NCBI GenBank assembly: GCA_964017185.1
Contig: OZ024876.1
Coordinates: 13,889,726 to 13,953,725, forward strand
From: Rugalucina vietnamica
Taxonomy: Eukaryota > Mollusca > Bivalvia > Lucinida > Lucinidae
Length of the DNA stretch: 64,000 nucleotides
Direction of reading: 5' to 3'
The notes under the pieces were generated by a model. That model searched no databases. It saw only the letters and a list, made by a program, of their open reading frames with translations, and had not been told where the DNA came from. Every line of letters starts with the position of its first letter. Position 1 is the stretch's first letter. The position numbers and the translations under genes are program-made. Positions 1 to 11,304 of this stretch are shown here, piece by piece.

Positions 1-476
1 GCAAAAACAAAGGCCCCAATCAGCTGTGCAGTTAGTGCACAGCTGATCTGCATCTTTGATTTTGCATATGTAGATTGTTGAATGATAGATGTGGAGCAGG
101 CTTTAGCCATGAACATGATGAATGCTTGGAAAAATGTGAATGGCACTGTATAATACCTAATATACATGTATGTACAACGATTGCAGATGATAACAATAAA
201 ATATATTAATGATTTGATATTAATAAACTTTGATAATAAACTCAATGTGTACACCATTAATTAAAAATTTAGAAAGAAAACAAGAACACAAAAACAACTG
301 TTAGTGGATAAGTAACTCTCACAGACAGGTATGGCAAATTAATGATTTTTTTTTCTTCATAAGAAAATTTGCTTTTTCTACGAGATCAAATGCAGATCAG
401 GAGCAGCTGATCAGCTCTCTTAGCTCTCTACAAAGATATGGGCTATTTTGCATATGTGAAAACATAGGCGCACATC
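1..476. repeat. AT-rich region with decayed hairpin MITE pieces
   Basis: Positions 1-90 and about 345-430 hold diverged pieces of the hairpin MITE seen complete at 3553-3788 and 41306-41541: CAGCTGATC palindromes and TTTGTTTTCG-like flanks. Positions about 430-476 are the left half of a copy whose right half is 1914-2020; the two halves are separated by the LINE insertion at 488-1902. The rest is AT-rich with no gene. Confidence 0.5.
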
Positions 477-487
477 AAGAGTGCAGT

Positions 488-1902
488 GATAGTTCGTCTC
501 TCACTAATGAGAAAGACCATCATTATTTCTTGAATAGTGCTGATGTGTGTTGGTGAGTTCTTTGATGGCTGACTAGGCCAATTCTGGCTCTAAACTGTCG
601 GTTGCAAGTAGAGCAAGTCAATGTCATAGTCTGCTGGTGGCACATTTGTTTTGGCTTTGCGCTCTCTTCGCTTTCTTTCAGCTTCACAGATTCTCTTCTT
701 TTCATAGAGAGCTGCTCCTTTGTTGATGAGACCTCGCCACTTTGATCGCTCCTGTGCAGTCTGTTCCCAGGACCCCATTGGTATTTCGAAATCCTTCAGA
801 GAGGCTTTGAGGGTGTCTTTGTAGCGTTTCTTCTGGCCACCTTGAGAGCGCTTTCCCTCCTGTAGTTCTCCATAGAAAACTTTCTTTGGAAGTCGCGCAT
901 CAGGCATTCTTATAACATGGCCAGTCCATCTTAGCTGTGCTAGCTTTAAGACTGTATGCATGCTTTGCATCCCTGCTTTCCTCAGGACCTCTGTGTCTGG
1001 AATCTTGTCCTGCCACTTGATTTTTAACAACTTTCTCAAACAGCTTAAGTGGAAATGGTTAAGTCTCTTTGCATGGCGTTGGTATACTGTCCAGGTCTCA
1101 CACCTAAATAGGTCTGCTCAGTCTCTCAGCCGACTGCCGAATTCTGCTTACTGCTTCTCCTCACAGAAAACGACCATTAGAACTGAGCCGCCTGTGTGCA
1201 GGTCTGCAACTACAGCTCCCAGTGTGTCCTACACCTGCTGCTTCGCCACTCGCCCATCGCCACAGGACTTTGTAGGTTTGTGGGTGCAAGTGTGATGAAA
1301 TTGTTGTGTATGCAAGTGCTTGTGTGTTGAGAAATAAGATGTCATGCGCTATGAAATTGGATTATAGTGAGGAAGAGGTGCGCAACGTCAACCTCACTCT
1401 CTAGTCCTCGCCCAGCTGCGCCCAGAGGCAAGACACAGGTCAAGACGTCTGGAGTTGGGTTTGGATGCAGTGGATGACCGTAACATCTTTAGTGCCTTGT
1501 CACGCTCTGCATGTTCCACAACATGTTGCTGTATCGCTTTCTGAACCGTTGAATCAGATGATTTCTTCCGCTCATCTACCGAAACAGTCTTTGCATATCT
1601 GGACTAGGCATATCCAGACACACAGGTTTGATTTTGGAGTTTCCTTCTCCTAGATGAATTGCTGGCCACAGCTGAAGAGCTCCATCTACCCTTTCTTAGG
1701 TTTTGTTTAGAGACCTGTAAACTCCTAGGAGGGCTGTCAACCAAGACTAATGAGTTCCCCCTGCCCAGCTAGATTTTGTGTAGAGAACTAGCTTAACTCC
1801 TAGATGAGTTGCCTTCCAAGGCTAACGAGCCCCATCTGCACCGCATGACAACAGGTAGTACTGATTACATGTTACAGTAGCAGTTAAACTGACCTGACGA
1901 TA
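488..1902 (-). mobile_element. Internally deleted LINE derivative (family of 22608-26811)
   Basis: Complete non-autonomous insertion on the minus strand, flanked by an 11-bp target duplication (477-487 and 1903-1913). Its 3' part (488 to about 1100) matches the last 230 or so codons and 3' tail of the plus LINE ORF. Its 5' part (about 1109-1902) matches that LINE's 5' UTR. Everything between, including endonuclease and RT, is gone. The junction near 1105 joins UTR sequence (AGACCTATTTAGG) directly to ORF sequence (TGTGAGACCTGG). Both element ends are kept, so it could have been mobilised in trans. Confidence 0.85.
523..1054 (-). pseudogene. LINE ORF 3' remnant (RT C-terminus and C2H2 finger)
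   Basis: Remnant of the LINE polyprotein C-terminus. It includes the RKLLKIKWQDKIPDTEVL and RWTGHVIRMPD blocks that follow the RT thumb, then a basic stretch, then the terminal CSTCNRQF...HQRTH zinc finger (C-x2-C-x12-H-x3-H). The finger is in another frame from the upstream part because of a frameshift near 620-625. It cannot encode RT or endonuclease activity. Confidence 0.85.
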
Positions 1903-1913
1903 AAGAGTGCAGT

Positions 1914-2020
1914 ACATGTAACTGCACAGCTGATCAGTGCCTTTGTTTTCCCTACTTAGTACAAAGACTCATCTTAAATCTGTAATGTCAAGCTTCTAGC
2001 TTTCTTCTTGATGCGGCTCA
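1914..2020. mobile_element. Right half of hairpin MITE split by LINE insertion
   Basis: Continues the MITE whose left half ends at about 487. It contains the inner CAGCTGATCAG arm, CCTTTGTTTTC, and the terminal GATGCGGCTCA. The MITE was present first and the LINE derivative at 488-1902 then landed in its inner palindrome. Confidence 0.65.
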
Positions 2021-3091
2021 TATGGTACAATCCTCCATTTTCTAACTTAAAAATTTCAAGAATCTACTGGTTTTCTTAAACATACATGTTTGTTTCACAT
2101 GCTGACCATAATACAGGGTTTGACACTAACTTTTCAGACTTGATAAAATTTTGACAATAAGACCTACCACGTCTGAGTATTATAAATTGTACATGCCATT
2201 GTTAAGAAATATGGCAAAACACATTTTCCTTCAAGATTCAAGGAGTCTGTCAGACTGCCTATGAACAAACATAGGGCGTCCTGCAAGATAAATTAGGAGT
2301 CTCGGACTCCCAGACTACTGTTAGTGTCGAACCCTGCCATAAAAACATTTTTTCTCAAGTTGATACAATGGTGTTCTGTGAGGGGTAGCAAGTGAGAAGG
2401 TTAAAACTGTTCGAGGGGTTTAAGGGTGTGATTCTATTGCTATAATTGTAATTGCTATCAGAATGCAGTGGGTAAATAGTATAATACACTGAATGCATGT
2501 TTAAAAGTAATTTGTTACAGTGGATTGTTACACACAATGTTAGACGACAATTTACTATACAGTGAATACACCATTAAGTGTTTGGCGTACATATCATGTA
2601 GTTTTTTTTTGTTAGTGTTTTTTTTTTTTTTTTGTTGTTGTTTTTTTTTTGTTTTTTTTTTGTTTTTTTTTTTTTGCTTCAATAGTCAATCAAAGCACAA
2701 CACATTTGATGCAATGTGAATATTGAAATGAATAAGTGATAGGAGACATGTGATGATGTGCAAGCAAAAATACAATATGCATATTACATGTACATGTATT
2801 AGTTGTAGAGGACCAGAATTAAGTACTTATGAATTGAATTGAAGGTGTACTTGGTGTATCAGTTAATTGAGTCCAAACCACCCATCATTAGTATTCATTT
2901 AGCTAACGGTCAATGACAGTTAGACAACAAGGGGTTAGACAAACAAACCAACACATGCTTTTTACAGGTAAATATAGGTGCAAAAACACAATGCTTGTCT
3001 ATGGAAATAGGAGTGGGCGTGGTTATACATGTACCTTGCTGGCAGAGGAGTCAATTGCTAGGCCACTTAACCCCATTTTTACAACTGCTAA
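2021..3091. other. Non-coding region; T/G low complexity
   Basis: No gene seen. 2602-2677 is a poly-T tract broken by single G residues (TTTTTTGTTG pattern). The remainder is ordinary AT-rich sequence. It is presumably intronic or 3' flank of the UBAP1 homologue, whose last exons are not visible. Confidence 0.5.
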
Positions 3092-3297
3092 TGAGCCATG
3101 TAATGAGAAAACAATGTGGTTTCAAACCAGGTCCGACACAAACCAAGCTGCACAAGCACAGAAAATGGCTAGAGGCTGAAATTTTGGGATTTAGAAGAAT
3201 TGTACAATCCATGTAGTGAAAACAGTTACTGAGAAACTGATCTGCTCAGATCTCGTGAGCTCTATGCAGAATGTTAGTTTTCTCATGGCACAGCTCA
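3092..3297 (-). mobile_element. Diverged hairpin MITE, inverted orientation
   Basis: Terminal TGAGCCATGTAATGAGAAAAC and end CTCATGGCACAGCTCA form the family TIR. Inside, GGTCCGACACAAACC and GCTAGAGGCTGAAATTT are the reverse complement of the segments seen in the plus-oriented copies (3553-3788). Confidence 0.65.
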
Positions 3298-3552
3298 AAT
3301 TTGTTTTCAGGTTATATTGTATGTTAATTTGTTAAATTGTCTGGTTGGTCATGAAAATGATGACAGCACCCTCTCCCAATGTAACTGTAAGTACTGGCAT
3401 GCAAAATATACGATAAAACTGAAACTCTGGTTAACTAAAGCTAAATTGATATTGTTGACTACAGTATAAAACTCACATAGACATTATCTGATGACATTGA
3501 CAGAGGATGTGGAGTTTCTAACTGAAACAACAGCTGACAAACAAACACAAAA

Positions 3553-3788
3553 TGAGCCACCGCATGGGAAAACCTACAATCTGCATAGGCGAAAACAAAG
3601 GCGCACATCAGCTTCACAGTCACTGCGAAGCTGATCAGCGCCTTTGTTTTCGCTACAAGGATAGAACAATTCCTTTACTTTCTAAATCCAAAATTTCCAG
3701 CCTCTGACCATCTTCTGTGACTGTACAGCCCGGTTTGTGTCGGACCTGGTGGGATCCCAAATTTTCGGTTTTCTCACACACAGGCTCA
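3553..3788 (+). mobile_element. Hairpin MITE, near-complete copy
   Basis: About 236 bp with TIRs TGAGCCACCGCATGGGAAAAC and the inverse ending in GGCTCA. The inner palindrome CGCACATCAGCTTC / GAAGCTGATCAGCGCC is separated by a few bases. No coding capacity. Same family as 8049-8284, 41306-41541, 41641-41883 and 44285-44520. Confidence 0.8.
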
Positions 3789-4307
3789 AATTACACACAT
3801 TCCTTCAACATGCATCATCTGTGCAAGGCCTGATACTATAGAGTAAAACCTTACTTTTTTATTTGCAAACGGATTGTCAAATTTTTTGTTGCACATTTTG
3901 TGACAAATTAAATGCGGCATTGTGCCAAGAGAATATTTCATCGACACTTAAACAGTTGTAAAATATTTGCAAAAAAAAAAAAAAAAACATTATCAGACAC
4001 AAGGAAACACACTTTAGTATTATAAACGGCAGTCACACAATTGTACTAAAAAAGTAAAATATGCAGGCACAAAATACCTTTTAGCTTTCCACTCATTAAC
4101 ATTTTTATTTAAAAAAAGTATGTCAGAAGTCATTATTTTACAATATACATTAAACTTTTGTGTATTTCCAAAAGAGTGGAACGTAAAACACGAAATCAAC
4201 CAACCAACCAAATTTCCGAAAGAGTTTTTGAAAAAAAAAAAATCAATTTAAAAACATCAAGACAAACTATTCATGCAAAATTCAACAGTATGCAAACTGT
4301 AATTTAC

Positions 4308-5597
4308 CTGTCCAGAGGATGGCCTTGATGGTGGTGACCTTGCCCTACGTGGAGCTGGAACTGGTCGCGGCCGGGCTATCCCCTCGGTCCCAGCATTTTG
4401 TATCTCAGGGTTACTCCTTGTATTCCTGAACTGAACACCTAGACTCTCAACCCCATCTGTCTTTGGTAATATGTGAATAGCTTCTGTCTCTTCAACACAG
4501 TCAGTTGTAGCACTTGATTCAATATCATCTATGTGTCTACTATACTTAAACTGTCGAGGAGGCTTAGGTATGGGATTCTGTGCTGTCAATGCAGCATTGT
4601 CATAAAGAACATTTTGAGATTGAACATTTTGGTTAACTGAACTGTTTTGAGTTAAATCAATTCCATTCCATGACTGGCTTAAGTTTTGACTATACAAGTT
4701 TGTGGTTCCTTCATTATTTGTCACTGTGCTTGCCCCAAAGCCTCCTATAGGGGGCAAGGGCATGCTCCTCCCTACAAGATCCCTCCTTGGGGGCACTGGG
4801 GGCAGCTTCATTATGTCTAAATCTGAGCTGGGTTTCGGATCACAGTTTTCAGATTTGTTTTTCAAGTGTTCTACATTTTCATACACAGGAATGTCACTTG
4901 TTTGAGCACTATCTAAATGCACAGTATCTATGGAATCAACCACTTGTTTAACTTGAGTCTCACTTGACATACTAGAACTGTCTATATCTAGCACCATCTG
5001 TGGACTAGGGGAGGAGGTTTTGTTTGTTTCCTCTAGAACGGTTTTTAACTCTTCTAAAACATTGATTGTTTGTAGTTCTAGATTATCAAAAGGATCATCT
5101 TCCTTTTCAAATAAAGTCACATCAAATGCATTTGTGTCTTTAGCACTGTTGTTCAATTTGTTACTTTGGTCTGAGTCATTTGTTTGATTAATAAGAGTAG
5201 GCTTGAGAATGTCATTTGATATGTTTGCAAGTAGTGGGTTTGGAGCGTGAACATTTGCAAAGTATGGTTTTAGGGGTGTACTTGATTGCTGAACCTGACT
5301 GTTGGGTTGCACTTGATTGGCAACACCAGGTCGTGGAGGAATCTGAGGACGGAGTTCCCTGGTGTTCTCATAGTCTGGAGTATCCTGTGACCCTGCAGTA
5401 GCCTGACCCCCATTTTGATCTTCACTTCCCACCCCTTCATTTCCTCCCACAGACTGCTGCTCCCTAGCTTGTTGTTCCAGAGCAGCTTGTTTTGCAAGAG
5501 CATTTTGTCTCTCTTCCTCATAGCGTCTTTGCTCCTCAATCTGTCGCTCTCTTTCTTCTGACCATTTTAACACAGCTTCCTCCACCTCAAATGTGTA
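4308..5597 (-). CDS. UBAP1: UBAP1 homologue, large coding exon 4 (430 codons)
   Basis: The main exon lies between a TATTTCAG acceptor (5598-5605) and a GTAAAT donor (4307-4302). The first residues, YTFEVEEAVLKWSEE, correspond to YDFSLEKKTIEWAEE of human UBAP1 and end the UMA domain; a charged Q/E-rich helix follows. Further on are NPLLANISNDILKPT and DPFDNLELQTI (protein residues about 176-190 and 224-234), two signature blocks of UBAP1. The rest is low-complexity Ser/Asn/Gln-rich sequence with proline motifs PPVPPRR, IPKPPRQ and PVPAPRR that could bind SH3 domains. The C-terminal tandem UBA exons are missing: nothing resembling them is visible from 1 to 4307, so they probably lie outside the window. 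Visible protein: 486 residues. Confidence 0.9.
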
Positions 5598-5890
5598 CTG
5601 AAATACAATAGAAGTGCAAACATGATCTATATTGTAAAAAATAAAATATAATGGTAAGATACTTTGAAAGCATTTACAGACAATCTGTGGCATATTATTG
5701 TGTTTATATCCAGCGACAAATCATCTACAGTCTAAAGTTTTGTGTTTGTTCTAAAGAAGCTCAAATGTTTTGTTTTGTGTTTGTTCTTATGAAGCTCTAA
5801 TGTTTCAATATCCATTTTAATAGTAAACTTGATCAGGCACTTAACAAGTACAATGTCTTAATGTTATGATAATTAGATCATTTCAACACC

Positions 5891-6134
5891 AGGGCCCAGT
5901 TGTTCAAAATTAATGACATCGTTAGTTAACGATGTGTTAAAATTTCAAATGGCAATATTACAAATACACTGTTATTTTTTGTTGATAAAATGTGAGAATC
6001 CTTTGCAATGCAAAGGATTCTCACATTTTATCAACAAAAATGTCAGTGTTTTTGCTTATGTAGTTGGCATTTACTTATGAGTTGAGGTCTTAACAATAAC
6101 ATTAAGCTAACAAAGTTTTGAACAACTGGCCCCT
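5891..6134. mobile_element. MITE with TIR GGGCCCAGTTGTTCAAAA
   Basis: Imperfect palindrome of about 244 bp lying in intron 3 of the UBAP1 homologue. It starts GGGCCCAGTTGTTCAAAATT and ends with the inverse (TTTTGAACAACTGGCCCC). At the centre a perfect inner hairpin, GTTGATAAAATGTGAGAATC and its complement, flanks TTTGCAATGCAAA. A second copy lies at 44717-44913. Confidence 0.75.
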
Positions 6135-6550
6135 GAACATATGACACACTTTGATAAAGCTTGGGTTTGGATAATATGGATCATTGCTGGACCCCAAATG
6201 TTCATTTAATTTTTTTTTGCCCTATAGCTATACATTTTAATAACATGGATTGGATAGCTAACATGGACATTGGAATAGATTCCAACAATAATGTTATAAA
6301 GCAGTTGCTGTGTAATTGTAATACAGCCCTACTGTATTGTCATCGCAAAGCTTTATATGGTTCTCCATGCTGAACAATGGTTAGCTCAGCTGTGCAGAGA
6401 GACCTCAATGATTCCGTTTTCATTTCATTAGAAACTAAAAATCCTTTTAACGGGACCAGGACAGGTAGCTAAACTTGCTCAGTATCATCACTGTTTGCTA
6501 AATTCCTGCTACACTTTATGGCAGTGTTACTCCATGGTATATAGTAGTAT

Positions 6551-7252
6551 TTAAAGCCAGATGTACGTAATTGACCTCACGGTAGATTTTTTTTATTTTT
6601 TGCATGCGAGTGTATTTTGATGTCCTACATACGAAAATGAAAAGAAATCGATACCGTTCCGAGCTTGTTTTCGAGATATCGGCCTTCAAAATCGTCAAAT
6701 TTGAGAGCGAAAATACATTGACGTCAACGTAAAATGCGATTTTTAGACCCCATTTTTGTTAATTTTCTTGATATATTTAAAAAAATCCACGGTAGGATTT
6801 TTTAAAAAACTGATATGTACTAGAGAAATTCCTGAACTACATATAGATAACGAGAAAGTCCTTAGTTACCGGATTCGTTTTCCTGCTATAGGCGTGCGAA
6901 GAGAAGTAGTCGTTGTTGAATTCAGTACATTTTACGTGCGACGTCGATTTTGCGCCAAAATTTCCGACACTGTTTAGTATTCAATATTGCTAACTGTCGC
7001 GGAAATGTTGTTTTCTTCGGGATAACATGTCCACAATCTATATTTTGAGCAAAAATAATATCAAACTTTTTACATTTCTGAAGTCCTCTGCATAATTGTA
7101 TGGATATAGTATTGTGCTCCGAACGTAAACTGACGCTAGAAATGACGTTTCGAGCGAAAACTGACGTTACGAATGCGGCGTAAAAATGACGTTTCGACCC
7201 TTAGATACGCACGTTCCTTTGAGCGCCTTCAATTACGTACATCTGTCTTTAA
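6551..7252. mobile_element. TIR element, about 0.7 kb, intron 3
   Basis: Left end TTAAAGCCAGATGTACGTAA and right end TTACGTACATCTGTCTTTAA form an inverted repeat of about 25 bp with a few mismatches. The interior is rich in GACGTT/AACGTC words and has no transposase ORF. Probably a TTAA-targeting or related MITE; superfamily uncertain. Confidence 0.6.
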
Positions 7253-7284
7253 GCCTAAATGTTATGGTAGAACTCTATGTTATA

Positions 7285-7776
7285 CAGTGAGGTGCCAAAT
7301 TAATGTCCACACGTCAGAATCTCCATAGACTTCAATGTGATTTCACGTTCATAAGAAAAATTATCCTGCCTCTCCTGGTCAACAGGATTTTGGTGTCATG
7401 TGAAAGGTAAATAAATCAAGCAATACTCAAGATATTTTCATTCAATTCTATACATACTTTTCAAGGCTACAACTATTTAAAAGAAATGTGAGATTATTTT
7501 TACAGTTTTTAGGCAACATCACCATTGACATCAATGGGAAAATAAATTTTTCAAAATTTCCTACAGTTTTAAATTGTTGTATATGACAAATGCAAAGTCA
7601 GAAAATTTCATAAAAATCTTATTTATTGCTTTATTCATTCACCTTTCAAAAAACACCAAAATTATGAAAATATGTCGACCAGGAGAGAGTACTGAATAAT
7701 TTTTCGTGTAAAGGTAAAAATACACTGAAGTCTATGGAGTTTGCGACGTTGTGGACATTAATTTGGCACATCACTC
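7285..7776. mobile_element. Mariner-type MITE, 492 bp
   Basis: TIRs CAGTGAGGTGCCAAATTAAT and GAGTGATGTGCCAAATTAAT extend inverted into TGTCCAC and CTCCATAGACTTCA. Flanked by TA on both sides (7283-7284 and 7777-7778), the Tc1/mariner target duplication. It lies in intron 3 of the UBAP1 homologue. No ORF of note. Confidence 0.75.
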
Positions 7777-7936
7777 TAGTAAATTGAGCAAAGACTGTAT
7801 TTTTACAAATGTTTAGGTACATTGTATTAATGCAAAGTTGGGAAATGTACAAATATTTGGGTATTTTATGTAGTTATGGAAAACCATGCTTATTTACAAA
7901 TACTTAAGTATCTAAGAGTAAATATGGTATACTTAC

Positions 7937-7999
7937 CTCTGTATTAGTAACACGAGAAACTGACGGTCTTGTCAACTCTAAATCTGGAGGTAATATTAC
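7937..7999 (-). CDS. UBAP1: UBAP1 homologue, coding exon 3
   Basis: A 63-base, 21-codon exon (VILPPDLELTRPSVSRVTNT, then E) between a TTTTTCCAG acceptor (8000-8008) and a perfect GTAAGT donor (7936-7931). It aligns with the UBAP1 region that follows the LDD segment (V-x-L-P-x-x-x-x-L-x-x-P). It is phase 0 on both sides, so it joins cleanly to exons 2 and 4. It lies 6.46 kb from exon 2 because intron 2 contains the 8839-14037 TIR element, and it sits just left of a MITE at 8049-8284. Confidence 0.85.
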
Positions 8000-8048
8000 C
8001 TGGAAAAAGAAATACATGTATGAAGTCTGCCAGGGAAAAAACTATGTA

Positions 8049-8284
8049 TGAGCCACCTCATGGGAAAACCAACAATCTGCATAGGCGAAAACAAAGATGC
8101 AGATCAGCTTCGCGGTAACCGCGAAGCTGATCAGCGCCTTTGTTTTCGCTACTTGGATAGTACAATTCCTCTTCTACTTAAATCCGAAATTTCAAGCTTC
8201 TAGCTCTTTTCTGTGCTTGTACAGGTCGGTTTGTGTCCGACCTGTTCGGAAACCACATTGTTGGTTTTCCCACGAGGCGGCTCA
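8049..8284 (+). mobile_element. Hairpin MITE, complete copy
   Basis: TIR TGAGCCACCTCATGGGAAAAC and inverse ending GGCGGCTCA. The inner arms GCAGATCAGCTTCGCG and CGCGAAGCTGATCAGC meet at GTAACCG, so the transcript would fold into a strong hairpin. Flanked by TA. It sits in intron 2 next to coding exon 3. Confidence 0.8.
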
Positions 8285-8304
8285 TATGTACAGCAACTAC
8301 TGGT

Positions 8305-8550
8305 ATTTCATCAGGAGAACATGTTCTTGCAATGAATACCACCTTAAAACCCACTTTTATACATTAAAACTGGGGTTTGCAGTGGTATACCTATTTTCCT
8401 TATTTTTGCTCCAAAACATAGACTGTGTGTACCCACAATCTATGTTTTTAGCAAACATAAAAATAATCAAAAATTTTCTTCTGAAAATTTTCATTTTTTT
8501 TACAACTTTAAAAACCACTGTATATTGCATGGGCAAGTTTTCGTATTGTC
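8305..8550. mobile_element. Second hairpin MITE family (CCCACAATCTATG core)
   Basis: Begins with ACATGTTCTTGCAATGAATACC, continues through CCCACTTTTATA and TTGCTCCAAAACATAGACTG, then TACCCACAATCTATG and the inverse arm, ending near GCATGGGCAAGTTTTCG. The central GGTTCTAACG loop present in other copies (40985-41250, 61794-62010) is reduced here. Non-coding. Confidence 0.6.
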
Positions 8551-9479
8551 CAGGGTATTACACCAGCACTATGAAGCACAGCTGTAGTTTCAAACAGCCA
8601 ATCAGCAACCTCTCACATAGAGAATCTGATGTTCTATCATTGACCCAACACAATAGCCCTAAAATCTAAAATTTCATCATTGTAAACTTTTTCTTTACAC
8701 AAATGCATGTGTGGCCTTTCAAAAACTTGAGTATAGCAGCTAACGTTTTTACAAGAACCATAATGTTCATTTCTAACTGAAGTTTTTGAGAAAATTTATC
8801 CTGTATTAAAAGCTCAAAGTTATACATTTACTATTTAGCAGTAGGGCACAACCGTTAAATCGATATATAATATCTCCTTTTTCATATAGTATCTAAAACT
8901 AGATATCATATCTAAATCTAGATATAAACACAAAATATTTGAATTTACATATAGTATCTCCTTCTAGATATATAACTCTACATCCGGCTTATCTATATTT
9001 CGTTTTACATATTATATCTAAATTGATATATACTGTCAAAATATCTCCTTTTTAATATAGTATCTAAAACTAGATACCGTATCTAAATCTAGATATAAAC
9101 ACAAAATATTTGAATCTAAATATAATATCTACTTCGAGATATACAGCTCTACATCCGGTTAAAATATATATTTCGTTTGACATATTATGTCTCAATTGAC
9201 GTATATTTTCACATTTTTTCGCCCCTTAGCAACATGTTTCTGTCGGTGTTCCTTGATAACTCTCCACACCACGCGGAAGTAGAGCTAGGTGATGAAGTGA
9301 AACGGATTGTGGCCTATCTAGCTGATCTATGTAATTTGTTGATCTAGATATTATATCCATTGGAATATGCCCGCAACTTAGTCTGCAACTAACATGGCCT
9401 AGTTCAACCTGGCGACGGACAAACAACTTAAATATCATCTTGGTGGTGTTTAAACGATTCCGTGTGTTCAGGTTTTATC

Positions 9480-9705
9480 TGACAGTCAGGTCTGAAGACT
9501 AGGTCCCTTGGACTTAAAAAAAAAGGTCACAAAGTCTGTAGCCTCGTCATAATACGTCCTTGTCATCAGTTCGTCATGGGAGATCGTCGTGGGACCTCGG
9601 CTTTAAGTCTCACCCGGACGAGTGGAGAAGCATGGGATCGAACTCATGACTCCTTTTTTACAGCGCATTTAGCTTATCCGCTGTGCCATAGAGGACTGTG
9701 TTACC
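9480..9705 (-). mobile_element. tRNA-derived SINE
   Basis: On the minus strand a tRNA-like head starts near 9700 with an A-box-like TGGCACAGCGGATAAGC and a B-box GAGTTCGATCCC (complement of 9634-9645). A body follows and then a run of T next to 9515-9522. The clover-leaf is imperfect and followed by a non-tRNA body, so it is a SINE rather than a tRNA gene. Confidence 0.6.
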
Positions 9706-10154
9706 CCGCCATGCGAACACGATCATCGAGTTGCTTATTTTTGAAAACTCCAGTGTGCTAGAACTCGCCAAGATACATGAACCATCTCATCGTATGAAGC
9801 TTTGCCATCGGTAAACAAGTCCCCACTCCGTTAAAAATGCTGGTTCATTACCTACTTGTTTTCCAGCAATCATTCTTATATAGTTCCTTCTCTCATTTCA
9901 ATATGTCAGAGATGTTCCGGGATATCAAAAAGTTGAGGCATCCAGACGCAGGAAGCATAAATTCAAATCGGTTCACCGGTACCAGCACCATTCTAATAAC
10001 GTGTTGACGCTCTCGATATGGATGATAGCCTTGTTGAACCGCATTTTTTAATTTCATATTTGTGTAAAAATAGGTACCAACAAGGCACATTTTGGAAGTG
10101 TGACATTTGTGTATGTTAAATTTCGATGGCTGGGTGGGGGCGGTGAAATTCATA

Positions 10155-10440
10155 CTAAAATTTCAAATGTCTTCAAGATCGTTCCAAGGCGATACTTCTG
10201 TTGTGGTTCTAACTGTTTTGTGTTTTGGAGTCGAATTTTTGTGCTGTTTGAGCCTTATGTACGTTTTCATATTTTTAGTTCAGTTCGGGTAACTGAGTGG
10301 CCGCCCATTCGGGAATAGCTGCTCACTTGGCTTACGACATGTTTTCATGGTATAAGTGCCTAAGTGTCATTTTAGTTTTTCCGACCCCTCGTTTTATGGA
10401 GTGGGAATTTCTTTCTGATTGCGCCATTTCCTGATCATTG
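10155..10440 (+). repeat. Dispersed repeat (TGGAGTGGGAATTTC family)
   Basis: Contains GATCGTTCCAAGGCGATACT, GTAACTGAGTGGCCGCC, GGAGTGGGAATTTCTTTCTG and CGCCATTTCCTGATC. Related copies: 45356-45516 (plus), 56150-56580 (minus), 58213-58266 (minus fragment) and 60135-60420. No ORF; class unknown. Confidence 0.65.
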
Positions 10441-11090
10441 CCTATTTGTACTTTTTTCAGTTTCTGACGGTACGAATTTATATAACGTCTGTGAAGAACT
10501 GGTATGATTTTTTTTTCAGATCTGTAGAATTGACACAAATCGGTACTAAATCTTCTAACACACGAAAACACGTTCTTGAACCATAATTTTCACATTTCGC
10601 AAAGTTCTTATGTGAAATATTGGTACCAAATCCTCCCAGCCGGCGAAGAATTGGTAACGAATTTGTATGTAACGGATTTCATTCCATTTCACACGCATGT
10701 GAGATAGGCGCATATAATCAAATTTCATGGTCTATTTGTACGTATTCTTCACACTCACGAAAACCACCCATCTGAAGTGGTTTTGCCTTTGATTCCAATT
10801 TTTCAATATATAGCAATATATGTAAACATTTTGTACCATTTTGTACCAAGCTTTCACATCTGAGTAAAATTGATACCAGTTCTTCAAATATGTGATGAAT
10901 CTAAACCAATTCTTCACACGTCAAAACACTGACTCGTCCCGCATGTGAAAATTTGGTACAAATTTTTCACATATGAAAATACTACCAGATATTCACAGAT
11001 TTTATTATTAAGTGCCGCCAATTTCACAGGTGTGAAATCTGCGATTCAACAACGCTTTGAAAACGTACATAAAAGGAGCAAAACATAAAA
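10441..11090. repeat. Cluster of short TTCACA/TGTGAA and TTGGTACCAA motifs
   Basis: The motif pair TTCACAC(A/G)TGTGAA-like and TTGGTACCAAA recurs about every 40-60 bases in both orientations (for example 10588-10640, 10830-10870, 10905-10985). It looks like a degenerate array of short repeats inside the 5.2-kb TIR element. No coding. Confidence 0.45.
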
Positions 11091-11304
11091 CAAGTAGGAC
11101 TACAACAGATGTACCGAATCGGAGCGGTCAGTAATATAAATTTACTGGGTGGTATAAACAGTTTATATATTTTCCATTATCTTTGTTGAACTAGAGCCAC
11201 AAGTTAAGCCTTTCTTCTCGGTCTGATACAAAATGCATGATTTTGCAAGCACCGGGCGATTCGATCAACGTTATAATTTATAAATCCGTGGTTTCCTGCA
11301 GATA

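Noticed and set aside
960..1653. Plus-strand frames at 960-1295 and 1465-1653
   Set aside because: Antisense to the LINE derivative's ORF remnant and 5' UTR.
1..4300. C-terminal UBA exons of the UBAP1 homologue
   Set aside because: Searched by eye on the minus strand for the UBA pattern between splice sites; nothing convincing was found.
8097..8669. 190-codon plus-strand frame
   Set aside because: It runs through two different hairpin MITEs and matches no protein; its length is chance in MITE sequence.
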